Positions 26,182-34,436 of a DNA stretch of 64,000 nt are shown piece after piece (the stretch's first letter is position 1; every line of letters starts with the position of its first letter). The notes beneath the pieces were generated by a model. The model saw nothing but the letters and a program-made list of their open reading frames with translations. It was not told the origin of the DNA and did no database searches. Source of the DNA: SAR202 cluster bacterium Casp-Chloro-G4 (lineage in GTDB: Bacteria > Chloroflexota > Dehalococcoidia > Lucifugimonadales > JADFKI01); the NCBI GenBank assembly GCA_002816705.1, contig MUCK01000024.1, forward strand, positions 1-64,000, in the 5' to 3' direction. Both the position numbers and the translations under genes were made by a program.

Positions 26182-27105
26182 CTAGTGAGTTGCCCGGTAA
26201 TAAGCCACGACGTCACCAATGCCGTCTTCAAGCTCCACCGTCGGAGACCAGCCAAGTTTGGCCCTGGCCCTGGCGTAATCTAGACTTGATCGGTCCACCT
26301 CACCGGGCCTTTTGTGAGCGTACTTAGGCTCCATATCCGAGCGCACGGCCTTGCGGACCGCCTCGAATACCTGGAGGTCTGTTATCTCCTTGCCGCCGGC
26401 TAGGTTATAGGTCTCGTTGTCGCCCGCGTCGCGAATGGCAAGCACGTTGCCCTTAACGATATCGCCTACGTAGACGTAATCGCGGGTCTTGGTGCCATCG
26501 CCAAAGATAGTGGGCTGCACGCCCTCAACGAACTGCTTGGTGAATATTGAGATTACTCCCGCTTCGCCGTCTGGGTTCTGGCGCGGGCCAAAGACGTTGC
26601 CGTAGCGGAGAATCTTGTACTTCAGGCCATAAGCGAGCGCGAACATCCGTATGTAGCCCTCGACCGCATACTTGGACGCGCCGTAAGCAGACTCCGGGAG
26701 GACGGGGTGGCCTTCGTCCATTGGTATGTACTGGGCCCCGGCGTAGACCGCGCATGTAGACGCAAAGACTACACGCTCCACCTTCTGTTCCACGCAGGCC
26801 CGGACCACGTTAATGGAACCCAAAACGTTTACCGTAGCGTCCCGAACGGGGTCCGCCATAGAAAGCCTGACGCTGGTCTGAGCTGCCAAATGGCTGACCA
26901 CCTGTGGCTTAACTTCGGCAAAAACCGACCGGGTGGCCTCGAAGTCAGTTATGTCAGCCTTGTGGAAATCGGCCCGAGGGTTGAGATTAGCTTCTGAGCC
27001 CGCTGACAGGTCGTCGATTACGGCGACTTCATGTCCCTCTTCGATTAGAGCATCGACCAGATGAGACCCGATAAATCCGGCGCCGCCCGTGACCAGAACT
27101 TTCAT
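26182..27105 (-). CDS. NAD-dependent nucleotide-sugar epimerase/dehydratase
   Basis: Extended short-chain dehydrogenase/reductase of 307 residues, most similar to UDP-glucose 4-epimerases. It has the Rossmann motif VTGGAGFIGSHLVDAL, the Asp-binding IDDLSAG, and the catalytic Ser-Ala/Thr-Tyr-Lys set (FASTCAVYAG and YGASKYAVEGY). RYGNVFGPRQNPDGEAG is typical of GalE-like enzymes. It probably feeds envelope polysaccharide synthesis, but no glycosyltransferase genes are near. The gene is bounded by gaps of about 100 bp and may be monocistronic. Confidence 0.92.
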   Translation of the reverse strand: MKVLVTGGAGFIGSHLVDALIEEGHEVAVIDDLSAGSEANLNPRADFHKADITDFEATRSVFAEVKPQVVSHLAAQTSVRLSMADPVRDATVNVLGSINVVRACVEQKVERVVFASTCAVYAGAQYIPMDEGHPVLPESAYGASKYAVEGYIRMFALAYGLKYKILRYGNVFGPRQNPDGEAGVISIFTKQFVEGVQPTIFGDGTKTRDYVYVGDIVKGNVLAIRDAGDNETYNLAGGKEITDLQVFEAVRKAVRSDMEPKYAHKRPGEVDRSSLDYARARAKLGWSPTVELEDGIGDVVAYYRATH

Positions 27106-27202
27106 AGCGTTACGCCGACACAGACTATCGCAATAATTTCACGCGCTACGAGATTCGACGACATAAAGGGCCTCCACAAATATGAGCACGAGGTTACCGC
27201 GA

Positions 27203-27457
27203 TCAAAGAAGGTTGGTAAGCCTTGGCCGCAGCACCATGCGTATCAATGACATTAGCAAAGCACTCAGCAAAACGAAGAGCACCAGATTCCAGTCAAACC
27301 CATGAATAATCAGTCCCAACGCAGTGCCAGCAGCGGGAGGGTGTTCAGTGTTCGTGACTGCCATAAAGAGGATACTCAACCCCAGTGAAAGCGCGGCCAT
27401 AATATCGAAAATTATTCTGTTATGTTCCACCAGAGGATTCAAAAAATCTGAATGCAA
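27203..27457 (-). pseudogene. 3' part of a frameshifted HPP-family membrane protein
   Basis: This fragment carries the family signature TNTEHPPAAGTALGL and two membrane helices. It is out of frame with the 5' part at 27466-27768, and the two reading frames meet exactly at a run of nine G (coding strand; 27472-27480). With ten (or seven) G the frame would read ILIGGGALSLLLHS and continue into this part. The TTG that opens this fragment has no ribosome-binding site. Confidence 0.7.
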
Positions 27458-27465
27458 CAGCAGGC

Positions 27466-27768
27466 TTAACGCCCCCCCCCAATTAATATGGCAACGAGAT
27501 GACCGCCGATGACTCTTCTGGGGGTGGCGGCAATGCTGTTGGGGACAACGAAGATAATGAAGGCGGTTGACGCCACGGCCACAATTACGGCAGCGTTAAG
27601 GACCGCGTCTTCCACAACCAGGATTATTAAGAGAACCAGGGTTGCCATGCCGCACTGAAATAGGTACTGGGGTGCTAGAGTGAGTACTCTTCGATCCCAA
27701 AGCCCTCCATGAATCGCCTGATTTAGGCTTTGCCATCCGAACTTTGCAGGGCCGGAGCCTAGTTTCAT
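27466..27768 (-). pseudogene. 5' part of a frameshifted HPP-family membrane protein
   Basis: HPP proteins are small integral membrane proteins; some act in nitrite transport in plastids and cyanobacteria, but most are of unknown role. This part has a polar N-terminus, two to three helices (MATLVLLIILVVEDAVL, VIVAVASTAFIIFVV) and the family motif PRRVIGGHLVAILIG, then ends prematurely at the G9 tract. Together with the 3' part it would give a protein of normal HPP length (about 185 residues). The ATG at 27768 is preferred over the GTG two codons earlier. Confidence 0.7.
27472..27480 (-). repeat. Homopolymer tract G9 within the HPP gene
   Basis: Nine consecutive C on the plus strand, i.e. nine G in the coding strand, at the exact point where the HPP reading frame breaks. 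Such tracts slip easily in replication, transcription and sequencing. Confidence 0.9.
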
Positions 27769-27813
27769 AAGCACGTCTTCTCAAAGGTTTTCGCGGTGCG
27801 CCCTATGTCGTGA

Positions 27814-27842
27814 ACCTTACAACAAAATCCCGACTGATTCAA
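27814..27842 (-). promoter_or_regulatory. Possible promoter of the HPP gene
   Basis: Minus strand: -35 TTGAAT (27837-27842), 17-bp spacer, -10 TAAGGT (27814-27819), about 45 bp before the ATG. Moderate match. Confidence 0.35.
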
Positions 27843-27873
27843 GGAGATTACAAATATCTGTCCGAAACGGCGA

Positions 27874-27902
27874 TTGACAATGATTTTGGAGCCGCTTAGA
27901 AT
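27874..27902 (+). promoter_or_regulatory. Promoter of the trkH operon
   Basis: Perfect -35 TTGACA (27874-27879), 17-bp spacer, -10 TAGAAT (27897-27902). The leader to the TTG start of trkH is about 107 nt. I looked for a c-di-AMP (ydaO) riboswitch in it and saw none. Confidence 0.7.
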
Positions 27903-28015
27903 CGCTGAGATGACCTCTTTTTCGCCCATGCTTTCGGGTTTGTCCACGGCTGCGCACAGGTGTGCATCGAGGTGGCTGCGCGGCTATATCACCACGAATC
28001 CCGTAAAGGGGTAGA

Positions 28016-29446
28016 TTGAGCGAATCCTGGAGTCCCAAGCCAGCAGATAGGGTAGTCCGTCATCCGCGAGAGGATGACATCAAGCCCATACGGCTGACGG
28101 TGACCGCCCGTAGAGTACCTTCCAAGTTCGCCGCCACCCCATTGCTTATGGTGTATACCTTCCTGGGTTTGGTAGCCATAGGCACCCTCCTCCTCCTCCT
28201 GCCTTTTACACATCACGGTTCCGGGCTCACGCCCATCATGACCGCTGTGTTTACGTCTACGTCAGCTATCACCGGGACTGGCCTGGTGGTGGAGGACACG
28301 GCACTTTACTGGACCCGAATCGGACAGGTAATCATTCTTGGGCTCATCTACGTTGGCGGACTGGGGTTCATGACAATCGCCACCTTCATGATGATTCTGA
28401 TCGGCCAGCGGGTCACGCTGGCCCAACGGCTCCTCGTGCGGGAAAGTCTGATGATAAACCAGTTAGGCGGCATTGTACGCCTCACAGTGGGCATCGTCAT
28501 CGTGGCGACACTTATTCAGGTTATAGGCTTCTTGGCACTGTTTTCCCGGTTCTACTTCCTTTACCCAGTTCCCGAAGCTATCTGGCAGGCTGTATTTCAT
28601 TCTGTTTCATCGTTCAACAGCGCTGGCTTTTCCGTCTTTCTCGAGGCAGACCAACTTATTGCTTTCCGTGGCGACATCCCGGTTATGGGAGTCATGTCGG
28701 TACTCACCTTCATAGGAGCGCTGAGCTATCTAGTGATAATCGATCTCGTAAGACTCAGAAAATTTTCCTTGTTCACTCTGAACACCAAGCTAGTCTTGGT
28801 TATGACATTGGCGGTTAGCGTCATTTCCATTGCCGGATTCATGATATCCGAATACAGCAACGTCGATACGATAGGCACGCTGTCTTTCACCGACAAGCTC
28901 GTAGCCTCCGTGTTTCAGGGCATAAGCCTTCGCAGTTCTGGGTTCACCATCGCAGACCTTGGCTACGCGAACCAGCACACTAATTTCCTGACGTCGGGCC
29001 TAATGTTCATCGGCGGCACGTCGGCTTCGGTTGCAGGGGGATTAAAGGTGAACACGCTCGCCATCATTCTATTAAGTGTTGTGGCGCTCATTCGCGGACG
29101 AAACCACGCTACAGCATTTGGAAGAGAGTTACCTGCTTCTCTAGTGCAGAGAGCCATGGTACTGGGAACAGTGTCAGTAGCCTTTATGTTTTTGGTCGTG
29201 TTCCTTTTGACCATATCAGAAGGTGCAGCAGATTTGAGCGCAATAGTATTCGAAGCTACCTCTGCCTTTGGCACGGTTGGCCTTAGCACCGGTCTAACAC
29301 CTAACCTATCTGTAGTGGGTGAGTGGTTAATAATAGCTACGATGTTTGTCGGAAAGCTAGGTCCTTTAACGATAGGTCTCACGATGGCACAGAGGACTGA
29401 GCATGACCTCTACAGGTACCCCCAGGAAAGAGTTACAATAGGCTAA
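28016..29446 (+). CDS. TrkH/KtrB-type potassium transporter membrane subunit
   Basis: The K+-translocating subunit of Trk/Ktr systems. Four pore loops with filter Gly residues are visible: TSAITGTGL, SSFNSAGFS, ISLRSSGFT and SAFGTVGLSTG, each followed by a membrane helix, in a 476-residue protein. The start is a TTG with AAGGGG 4-5 nt upstream. It opens a tight plus-strand operon with a TrkA/KtrA regulator, a universal stress protein, two lone TrkA-N proteins and pheA. Confidence 0.95.
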   Translation: MSESWSPKPADRVVRHPREDDIKPIRLTVTARRVPSKFAATPLLMVYTFLGLVAIGTLLLLLPFTHHGSGLTPIMTAVFTSTSAITGTGLVVEDTALYWTRIGQVIILGLIYVGGLGFMTIATFMMILIGQRVTLAQRLLVRESLMINQLGGIVRLTVGIVIVATLIQVIGFLALFSRFYFLYPVPEAIWQAVFHSVSSFNSAGFSVFLEADQLIAFRGDIPVMGVMSVLTFIGALSYLVIIDLVRLRKFSLFTLNTKLVLVMTLAVSVISIAGFMISEYSNVDTIGTLSFTDKLVASVFQGISLRSSGFTIADLGYANQHTNFLTSGLMFIGGTSASVAGGLKVNTLAIILLSVVALIRGRNHATAFGRELPASLVQRAMVLGTVSVAFMFLVVFLLTISEGAADLSAIVFEATSAFGTVGLSTGLTPNLSVVGEWLIIATMFVGKLGPLTIGLTMAQRTEHDLYRYPQERVTIG

Positions 29447-29474
29447 TTAATCAGGACCTCCAGGTGATACTGAT

Positions 29475-30131
29475 ATGAAAAAGCAAGTAATTGTAGTGGG
29501 GTTGGGGCGCTTCGGCTCCAGCGTTGCCACGTCACTTTACCATTTGGGCCACGACGTTCTCGCCATGGATAAGGATGAATCCAAGGTCCAAAATATGATG
29601 GGGCAAGCTACCCACGCCCTAACTGGCAACGCCACGGATGAGCACGTTTTCAGGGAGTTGGGCATACCAGATTACGATGTGGCCATAGTTTCGATCGGCT
29701 CGGACCTGGTTTCCAGCGTAATGGCCTCCGTGCTTCTGAAGACCATGGGCGTCCCCTACATCGTGGCCAGGGCGCACGACGAACTGCACGGCAACACACT
29801 AGAGCGCATAGGTGTCAACAGGGTGGTGTATGCCGAGTCGGAAATGGGTCTTCGCCTGGCGCATACGCTCTTCAACCCGAACGTCCAGGAGTACCTGGAA
29901 CTGACCCCAAACTTTGGGATAAGCAAGATTCTCGTCCCCAACAGGTTCGACGAGATGAGCCTCAAGGAGTTGGGGTTCTCCAGTCCTCGGGATAAATACG
30001 GCCTGGCCGTTCTGGCAATACGCCGTGGCAAGGACATAACCCTCAACCCGGACAGCGACGAACGTCTTCACGCTGGCGACTGGCTTGTGCTTGCCGGAAG
30101 AGACGACCTTCTGGACAATCTCGACACCTAA
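29475..30131 (+). CDS. TrkA/KtrA-type potassium uptake regulator
   Basis: A cytoplasmic gating ring subunit with an N-terminal RCK/TrkA-N Rossmann domain (VVGLGRFGSSVATSL; acidic ribose-binding end of strand 2 in AMDKDE) and a C-terminal TrkA-C domain (about 140-218; ISKILVPNRFDEMSLKELG, then GDWLVLAGRDDLLDNL). Its 218 residues match KtrA. It is 28 bp behind trkH, so it should partner that channel. Confidence 0.95.
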   Translation: MKKQVIVVGLGRFGSSVATSLYHLGHDVLAMDKDESKVQNMMGQATHALTGNATDEHVFRELGIPDYDVAIVSIGSDLVSSVMASVLLKTMGVPYIVARAHDELHGNTLERIGVNRVVYAESEMGLRLAHTLFNPNVQEYLELTPNFGISKILVPNRFDEMSLKELGFSSPRDKYGLAVLAIRRGKDITLNPDSDERLHAGDWLVLAGRDDLLDNLDT

Positions 30132-30176
30132 AATCCCCTTAAAGTGATTAGGTAATCGGCGTAGAAGGGCAGTGCC

Positions 30177-30629
30177 ATGGACATCTCAACTGCACTGGTA
30201 GCAGTACGAGGCGACGCCAACGATGACGAAGCCGTTAGGTTGGCTGGAGAGCTGCTTAACAGCTCCAAGAGCACCCTGTACATCCTGTACGTCATCGAAA
30301 TGGAGCGAGGCCTACCTCTCGACGCTGAGGTTGGTGCTTCGACTGCCAAAGGCGAGCAGGTCCTGAAACATATGGAAGATGTGGCCAAGCGCTTCAAATG
30401 CAAGACGGAGGCCCATCTGCTTCAGGCGAGGCAGGCCGGCGGCGCCGTCATTCAAGAGGCCGTCGAAAAGAAGGTCGAGGCCATAGTGATCAGCATGCCA
30501 TACATTGGCCAATATGCGGCATATTCGATTGGGGAAACGGTACCGTACGTCCTTAAGAATGCCCCCTGCCGCGTAATATTATGCCGCGGCGAGAGACCTG
30601 CCCCAGTCACCAATGAACGAAACCGCTAA
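30177..30629 (+). CDS. Universal stress protein (UspA family)
   Basis: A single Usp domain of 150 residues: STALVAVRGDANDDEAVRLA at the start, a central VIEMERGLP region, and a C-terminal VPYVLKNAPCRVILCRG, the typical last strand. The ATP-binding Gly-x2-Gly-x9-Gly is not clearly present (IVISMPYIGQYAAYSIGETV in its place), so it may be a non-ATP-binding type. Being inside the potassium operon, it may tune the transporter; Usp domains are often found with K+ transporters. Confidence 0.85.
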   Translation: MDISTALVAVRGDANDDEAVRLAGELLNSSKSTLYILYVIEMERGLPLDAEVGASTAKGEQVLKHMEDVAKRFKCKTEAHLLQARQAGGAVIQEAVEKKVEAIVISMPYIGQYAAYSIGETVPYVLKNAPCRVILCRGERPAPVTNERNR

Positions 30630-30663
30630 AGCCTTTCCATGATTCTTATATGTCAGCATACCT

Positions 30664-31110
30664 ATGACCACAAGTTCTAACGCCCGCACCAAGGGGCCAC
30701 CCACGACGGTAATCATGGGGTGCGGCAGGCTGGGCGCTTCCATAGCCCACAGCCTCCTGCAGGACGGCCATCGCATCTACATAATGGACATCCAGGCCAG
30801 CAACTTCGACAGGTTGCGCTCAGACCCAGTCCAATTAGGCCTCATCACCCCTATGGTGGGCGACGGCACGGTCTACGCCGACTTGCGGAAGACGCCAGTA
30901 AGAGATGCGGGTGTATTCATAGCCGTTTCCGGCAGGGACACTCAGAACGCCTTGGCCGCGCAAATCGCCAGGCATATTTTCGAGGTTCCAAATGTGATAT
31001 GCCGAATGAATGATCCCGATCGACAGGCCATGTACCAGGAGCTGGGGTTAAAGGCCATCAGCGGCATTAAGCCTTTGACTGATCTGGTTGTTAGGGCGGC
31101 AAAGGACTAA
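30664..31110 (+). CDS. Stand-alone TrkA-N (RCK) domain protein, first of a tandem pair
   Basis: A 148-residue Rossmann protein with the dinucleotide motif VIMGCGRLGASIAHSL, an Asp at the end of strand 2 (YIMDIQASNFD), VGDGTVYADLRKTPV and ICRMNDPDRQAMYQELGLK. It lacks the TrkA-C ligand-binding domain. Its stop shares one base with the next start (TAATG). With the next gene it may form a two-chain equivalent of the tandem RCK TrkA of enterobacteria. Confidence 0.88.
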   Translation: MTTSSNARTKGPPTTVIMGCGRLGASIAHSLLQDGHRIYIMDIQASNFDRLRSDPVQLGLITPMVGDGTVYADLRKTPVRDAGVFIAVSGRDTQNALAAQIARHIFEVPNVICRMNDPDRQAMYQELGLKAISGIKPLTDLVVRAAKD

Positions 31111-31529
31111 TGTACGCTATCATCGTGGGCGCAGGTAGGACTGGACTGGCGATCGCAAGCTGGCTCCTGAATGGGGAGAATGAGGTCACCGTGGTTGACA
31201 GGTCAGTCGCAAAGTGCGAATCTTTGGAAGACCTGTTTGGCGGCGTGGCCGTACTGGGCGACGGAGCCGAATACGGAGTCTTGGCCAAGGCGGGAACCAA
31301 CCGCGCAGACGTGGTGGTCGCCGCTACTGGAATGGATGACGTAAACCTTGTGACGTGCCAGATTGCGATGCACCGATTCGCAGTGAAAAGGACCGTGGCT
31401 GTTATTCAAAATCCCGAATACCAGGAGCTGTTCGAGACATTAGGGATCGGCACTGTCGTAAACGCGACCAGGATGATCACCGATAATATGATGAGCGCGC
31501 TGTCAGGCATTACCTCAGAAAGCCCATGA
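31110..31529 (+). CDS. Stand-alone TrkA-N (RCK) domain protein, second of the pair
   Basis: A 139-residue RCK Rossmann domain: YAIIVGAGRTGLAIASWLL, TVVDRSVAKCESL, LGDGAEYGVLAKAG, VVAATGMDDVNLV and AVIQNPEYQELFETLGI. No TrkA-C domain. Starting on the last base of the preceding stop, it is translationally coupled to its paralogue, which argues for a fixed stoichiometry. Confidence 0.88.
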   Translation: MYAIIVGAGRTGLAIASWLLNGENEVTVVDRSVAKCESLEDLFGGVAVLGDGAEYGVLAKAGTNRADVVVAATGMDDVNLVTCQIAMHRFAVKRTVAVIQNPEYQELFETLGIGTVVNATRMITDNMMSALSGITSESP

Positions 31530-31551
31530 CGGCCCTCTTAGGGACTGCCGA

Positions 31552-32388
31552 ATGAAGAAGCGCCTATCCTACCTAGGCCCCGAGGGAACCTACACAGAAG
31601 AGGCCGCAACCAAGTATGACCCCGACGCCTACCTCGTATCCTGCCCCACGATAACCGCCGCCGCTAACGCCGCCGAATCCGGCGATGCTGATGAGGCTGT
31701 GCTACCCATTGAAAACAGTTTGGGAGGCGCGGTGGCAGAAACCCTGGACCTGTTGATTCACCAGTCCAAACTGCAAATTCGCAGTGAGATAGTCCTGCCT
31801 ATTCACCACTGCATTATGGCCAAGCACGACACTAATCCGGCCGATGTCAGCGTCGTGTTCTCCCATCCACAGTCGCTGGCCCAATGCAGAGGTTACCTGG
31901 AGCGCCATTACCCTAATGCCCGACTAGTCGCATCGTTGAGCAATTCCGCGGCAGTAGGGGAGATGCAAGCCAGCGAAGAGACTGCCGCAGCGATAGCAGG
32001 TCGGCGAGCGGCGGAGCTATATCAGGCAAACGTCCTTGACCGGGAGATTGAAGACAACCCCAGTAACGCCACTCGATTCGTCGTCATGGGCCACACCGAT
32101 CACGAACCCACCGGTAACGATAAGACCTCGTTATGCTTCGACTTCAAATCAGACGCGCCCGGTATACTGGTCGTCGCATTAGGCGAATTCTCCAATCGAG
32201 ACCTAAATCTCAACAAGATAGAGTCTCGTCCTACGCGATTGGGATTGGGACGTTACATCTTCCTTGTGGACATCGACGGGCATAGGCAGGACGCTAAGGT
32301 GGTTGAAGCGTTGGATGCCCTGAGGAAGCATGTTTCCATGCTGAAGGTGCTGGGATCGTACCCCAAGGAAGTCTCCTCCTCAATTTAA
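31552..32388 (+). CDS. pheA: Prephenate dehydratase with ACT domain
   Basis: Converts prephenate to phenylpyruvate in phenylalanine synthesis. It begins with the family SYLGPEGTYTEEAA, has LPIENSLGGAVAETLDLL, the catalytic TRF motif in SNATRFVVMG and a C-terminal ACT regulatory domain with the ESRP-type site (NLNKIESRPTRLGLGRY), which binds phenylalanine for feedback control. At 278 residues it is the stand-alone type with no chorismate mutase domain. It ends the potassium operon 22 bp behind the last TrkA-N gene, an unrelated function probably carried by operon position. Confidence 0.95.
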   Translation: MKKRLSYLGPEGTYTEEAATKYDPDAYLVSCPTITAAANAAESGDADEAVLPIENSLGGAVAETLDLLIHQSKLQIRSEIVLPIHHCIMAKHDTNPADVSVVFSHPQSLAQCRGYLERHYPNARLVASLSNSAAVGEMQASEETAAAIAGRRAAELYQANVLDREIEDNPSNATRFVVMGHTDHEPTGNDKTSLCFDFKSDAPGILVVALGEFSNRDLNLNKIESRPTRLGLGRYIFLVDIDGHRQDAKVVEALDALRKHVSMLKVLGSYPKEVSSSI

Positions 32389-32418
32389 ATTCTCCATTAT
32401 CTGGCTTAGAAAAATAAA

Positions 32419-32451
32419 ACAGGCCCGGCATAATATGCCGGGCCTGTTCTT
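32419..32451. terminator. Bidirectional intrinsic terminator after pheA
   Basis: Perfect 12-bp stem ACAGGCCCGGCA/TGCCGGGCCTGT with a 5-nt loop, followed by TCTTT on the plus strand and preceded by A-rich sequence giving a T-rich run on the minus strand. It serves pheA and the convergent YtxH-like gene. Confidence 0.85.
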
Positions 32452-32485
32452 TGAGTTCAATTTCCATGGGCCGGATTGGGACTAG

Positions 32486-32830
32486 CTAGACCTGCTCTTC
32501 AGAAGTCGCCCCGTCGAGGCCAGCATTCTGACCATTCATTTCAGTGCCGGGCTGCGTGTCTGGAGTCTGAGCGATTACCGGGTTTACTGCAGGGCCAAAC
32601 CGTCCTCGTACCCCAACGACGGCGGATTCGACGGAAGGTCCAACGCGCTCGCGCATGCTAGCGGCCATTTCATCAGCTCGGGAACGCCAAGTCTGGCTGC
32701 GTTCCGCCAGGTCAGATCTGGTTTCGGCACCTGCCTTGGGTGCCATCAGCATGGCTGCGAGAGCCCCAATAATTCCGCCAAGAATGAATCCTAAGGTAAA
32801 TGAACCGCCATGTTCTTTATCGTCTGCCAC
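32486..32830 (-). CDS. YtxH-like small membrane protein
   Basis: A 114-residue protein with an N-terminal glycine-rich membrane helix followed by the YtxH hallmark (TLGFILGGIIGALAAML, then APKAGAETRSDLAERS) and an amphipathic helix, ending in a polar, acidic tail. YtxH proteins are general-stress envelope proteins of unknown mechanism. It lies 20 bp behind the next gene on the minus strand, with AGGAGGT before its start. Confidence 0.8.
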   Translation of the reverse strand: MADDKEHGGSFTLGFILGGIIGALAAMLMAPKAGAETRSDLAERSQTWRSRADEMAASMRERVGPSVESAVVGVRGRFGPAVNPVIAQTPDTQPGTEMNGQNAGLDGATSEEQV

Positions 32831-32850
32831 AATTGTACCTCCTCTAGCGC

Positions 32851-33129
32851 TTATTCCTGCTTCTTACTGCCTCGTAGGAAGGCCACTACTTTCCCAACAC
32901 CAAATGCCACGCCCGAACCCTTGGAGGCGGGGCCTACTATGTTATCTTGCACAGAGGCAACCATCTCCTCTGTTGTCTTGACGATACGACCTACAGAGCC
33001 TATGGCTTGGGACACCTTGCGATATGTGAGGATCACTGTCGCCAGCAAAGCGAGCAACAGTACCAACATAATAATGTCTCGAAGAAGGCCTACATATACT
33101 GCAATTGCTTCGACGGCCTCTGGGACCAT
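32851..33129 (-). CDS. DUF948-like small membrane protein
   Basis: A 92-residue protein with one membrane helix (RDIIMLVLLLALLATVILT) and a coiled segment with the pattern GRIVKTTEEMVASVQDNIVGP. This matches the architecture of DUF948 proteins, often encoded next to YtxH as here. It ends in a short basic tail. CAGGAG precedes the ATG by about 8 nt. The role is probably structural at the membrane; nothing more can be read. Confidence 0.65.
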   Translation of the reverse strand: MVPEAVEAIAVYVGLLRDIIMLVLLLALLATVILTYRKVSQAIGSVGRIVKTTEEMVASVQDNIVGPASKGSGVAFGVGKVVAFLRGSKKQE

Positions 33130-33427
33130 GAATCGGCTCCTGCGTATTTATACTTTAATCGTAGCATTCCCTAGAGACACCATCAATACAGAACCTGAAA
33201 TCCATGCAGCCCGTTGCCAATGGCCTGCATCCCTCAACGTAGTGTGTCATAACATAAATGGCCAAAAGCTCTATTGAACGAGACTCAAAAAGCTCCGCAT
33301 TTCCGAGGATATTTTCGAGTTTTGGAGAATTAGGCCGCTTGTAGAAGCAGAAAGCGCGTCGTCCAGCAATCCGAAATGTTGCGAGCAACGCGCTCTCTGG
33401 TTATTCAGAGGTTTTAAAGAAACGACG
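33130..33427. other. Intergenic region without recognised gene
   Basis: About 300 bp between the DUF948-like gene and the mfnB-like gene. A 77-codon minus-strand frame inside it lacks a ribosome-binding site and family resemblance, and I do not call it. A TATAAA-like -10 for the DUF948-like gene lies near its right-hand start. Confidence 0.4.
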
Positions 33428-34417
33428 TTACGGTTGTATCAGCATCCTTACGAACCCAGCCGGATCTTTTCGCTGAGTGATGATGCTATGGTTTCGGTTC
33501 TCAGCCCAGACGATTACGTCGTAGGTATTCAGCACGTCCGGTATGACAACTTCGACGAAGGACTTGGAGTCCTGACCAATTTGCTCGGTCAACGCTGCAA
33601 TTATGCCCGCGCATGTCTTGCCAGTGCCGTCGATGATTACCCAGCCGTTGTCCGAAGTGCCGTTGGTCCCATTTGTGCCATTGCCAGCAGACGCGTAAAC
33701 GTCTACCTCACCAGTGAGGCGCATGTCCACCTGCCGCTTGAACTCGGCCACCGGCTCCCAATGCACGCTGGACTCTCGATCGCCCTTCGTGCAGGCGGCG
33801 CCGCGTACCCCGACGATGTCCGGGTTGATGCGAGCGAGTTCATCCAGGTCCTTAAGGGCCAGATGACCGGAAAGAGCAGTACTCATGCCAGCTTCCTTAC
33901 CCTCCAGGACCATCTCCTTCAACTCATCCTCGCGGACAAAGTCGAAAAGGTTTCGCCCGTCTTTGGTAAGGGTGTCCAACAGCCAGCCATCGCACTTGGT
34001 CTCCTTGGCCAGCTTATTCATGTAATGAGGTTCCAGGCCGCCGTACAGCATGTTATCGGCGAAAATACAGCCGATGAGCTTGGTTTCGAAGCCATCCAAG
34101 ACCTCACGGCAGGCGTTCAGAGTCTCCGCCGCCACCGCGTATTCGGTGTCCATAAACCCCACCTTCACCGAGGTCGCTCGAAGAACGCCCGCAGTGTAGA
34201 CCGCCATGGCCACGGTGCCAATCTGATTGGGGACTACGCCCAAGGTCACACTGGCGTGTCGATCCATGGGAATTGCGTTTCTCACGTCCCGCACTATGTG
34301 GGGGTGCGCTGACCCGACCCGAGCCTCCTGGAGGTTCTTGACGTCGACAATATCGGCCCCGCCCTTCAGTGCTTGAAGTGCTTCTTCCAGGTTCTGGACG
34401 CTAACCATAAGAATCAT
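33428..34417 (-). CDS. (5-formylfuran-3-yl)methyl phosphate synthase-like (MfnB) with C-terminal TusA-like domain
   Basis: MfnB joins two glyceraldehyde-3-phosphates to the furan precursor of methanofuran. The N-terminal 230 residues are clearly MfnB-like: GGADIVDVKN with Lys27, SVKVGFMD with Lys85, LLDTLTKDG with Asp148 and Lys152, then PDIVGVRGAACTKGDR. These positions match the catalytic Lys27, Lys85, Asp151 and Lys155 of the archaeal enzyme as I recall them. A linker with NGT repeats (246-254) leads to about 70 residues resembling TusA/SirA (IIDGTGKTCAGIIAAL with Cys269; then NTYDVIVWAENRNHSI), though the usual Cys-x-Pro has lost its Pro. It lies 19 bp behind the DapA-family gene. Methanofuran in this lineage would be unusual; a different furan or sulfur-linked product is possible. 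Confidence 0.85.
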   Translation of the reverse strand: MILMVSVQNLEEALQALKGGADIVDVKNLQEARVGSAHPHIVRDVRNAIPMDRHASVTLGVVPNQIGTVAMAVYTAGVLRATSVKVGFMDTEYAVAAETLNACREVLDGFETKLIGCIFADNMLYGGLEPHYMNKLAKETKCDGWLLDTLTKDGRNLFDFVREDELKEMVLEGKEAGMSTALSGHLALKDLDELARINPDIVGVRGAACTKGDRESSVHWEPVAEFKRQVDMRLTGEVDVYASAGNGTNGTNGTSDNGWVIIDGTGKTCAGIIAALTEQIGQDSKSFVEVVIPDVLNTYDVIVWAENRNHSIITQRKDPAGFVRMLIQP

Positions 34418-34436
34418 TGTTTTATCTCACTAAACT

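Noticed and set aside
27903-28015. A c-di-AMP (ydaO-type) riboswitch before trkH
   Set aside because: The leader of about 107 nt has only short hairpins and no ydaO core.
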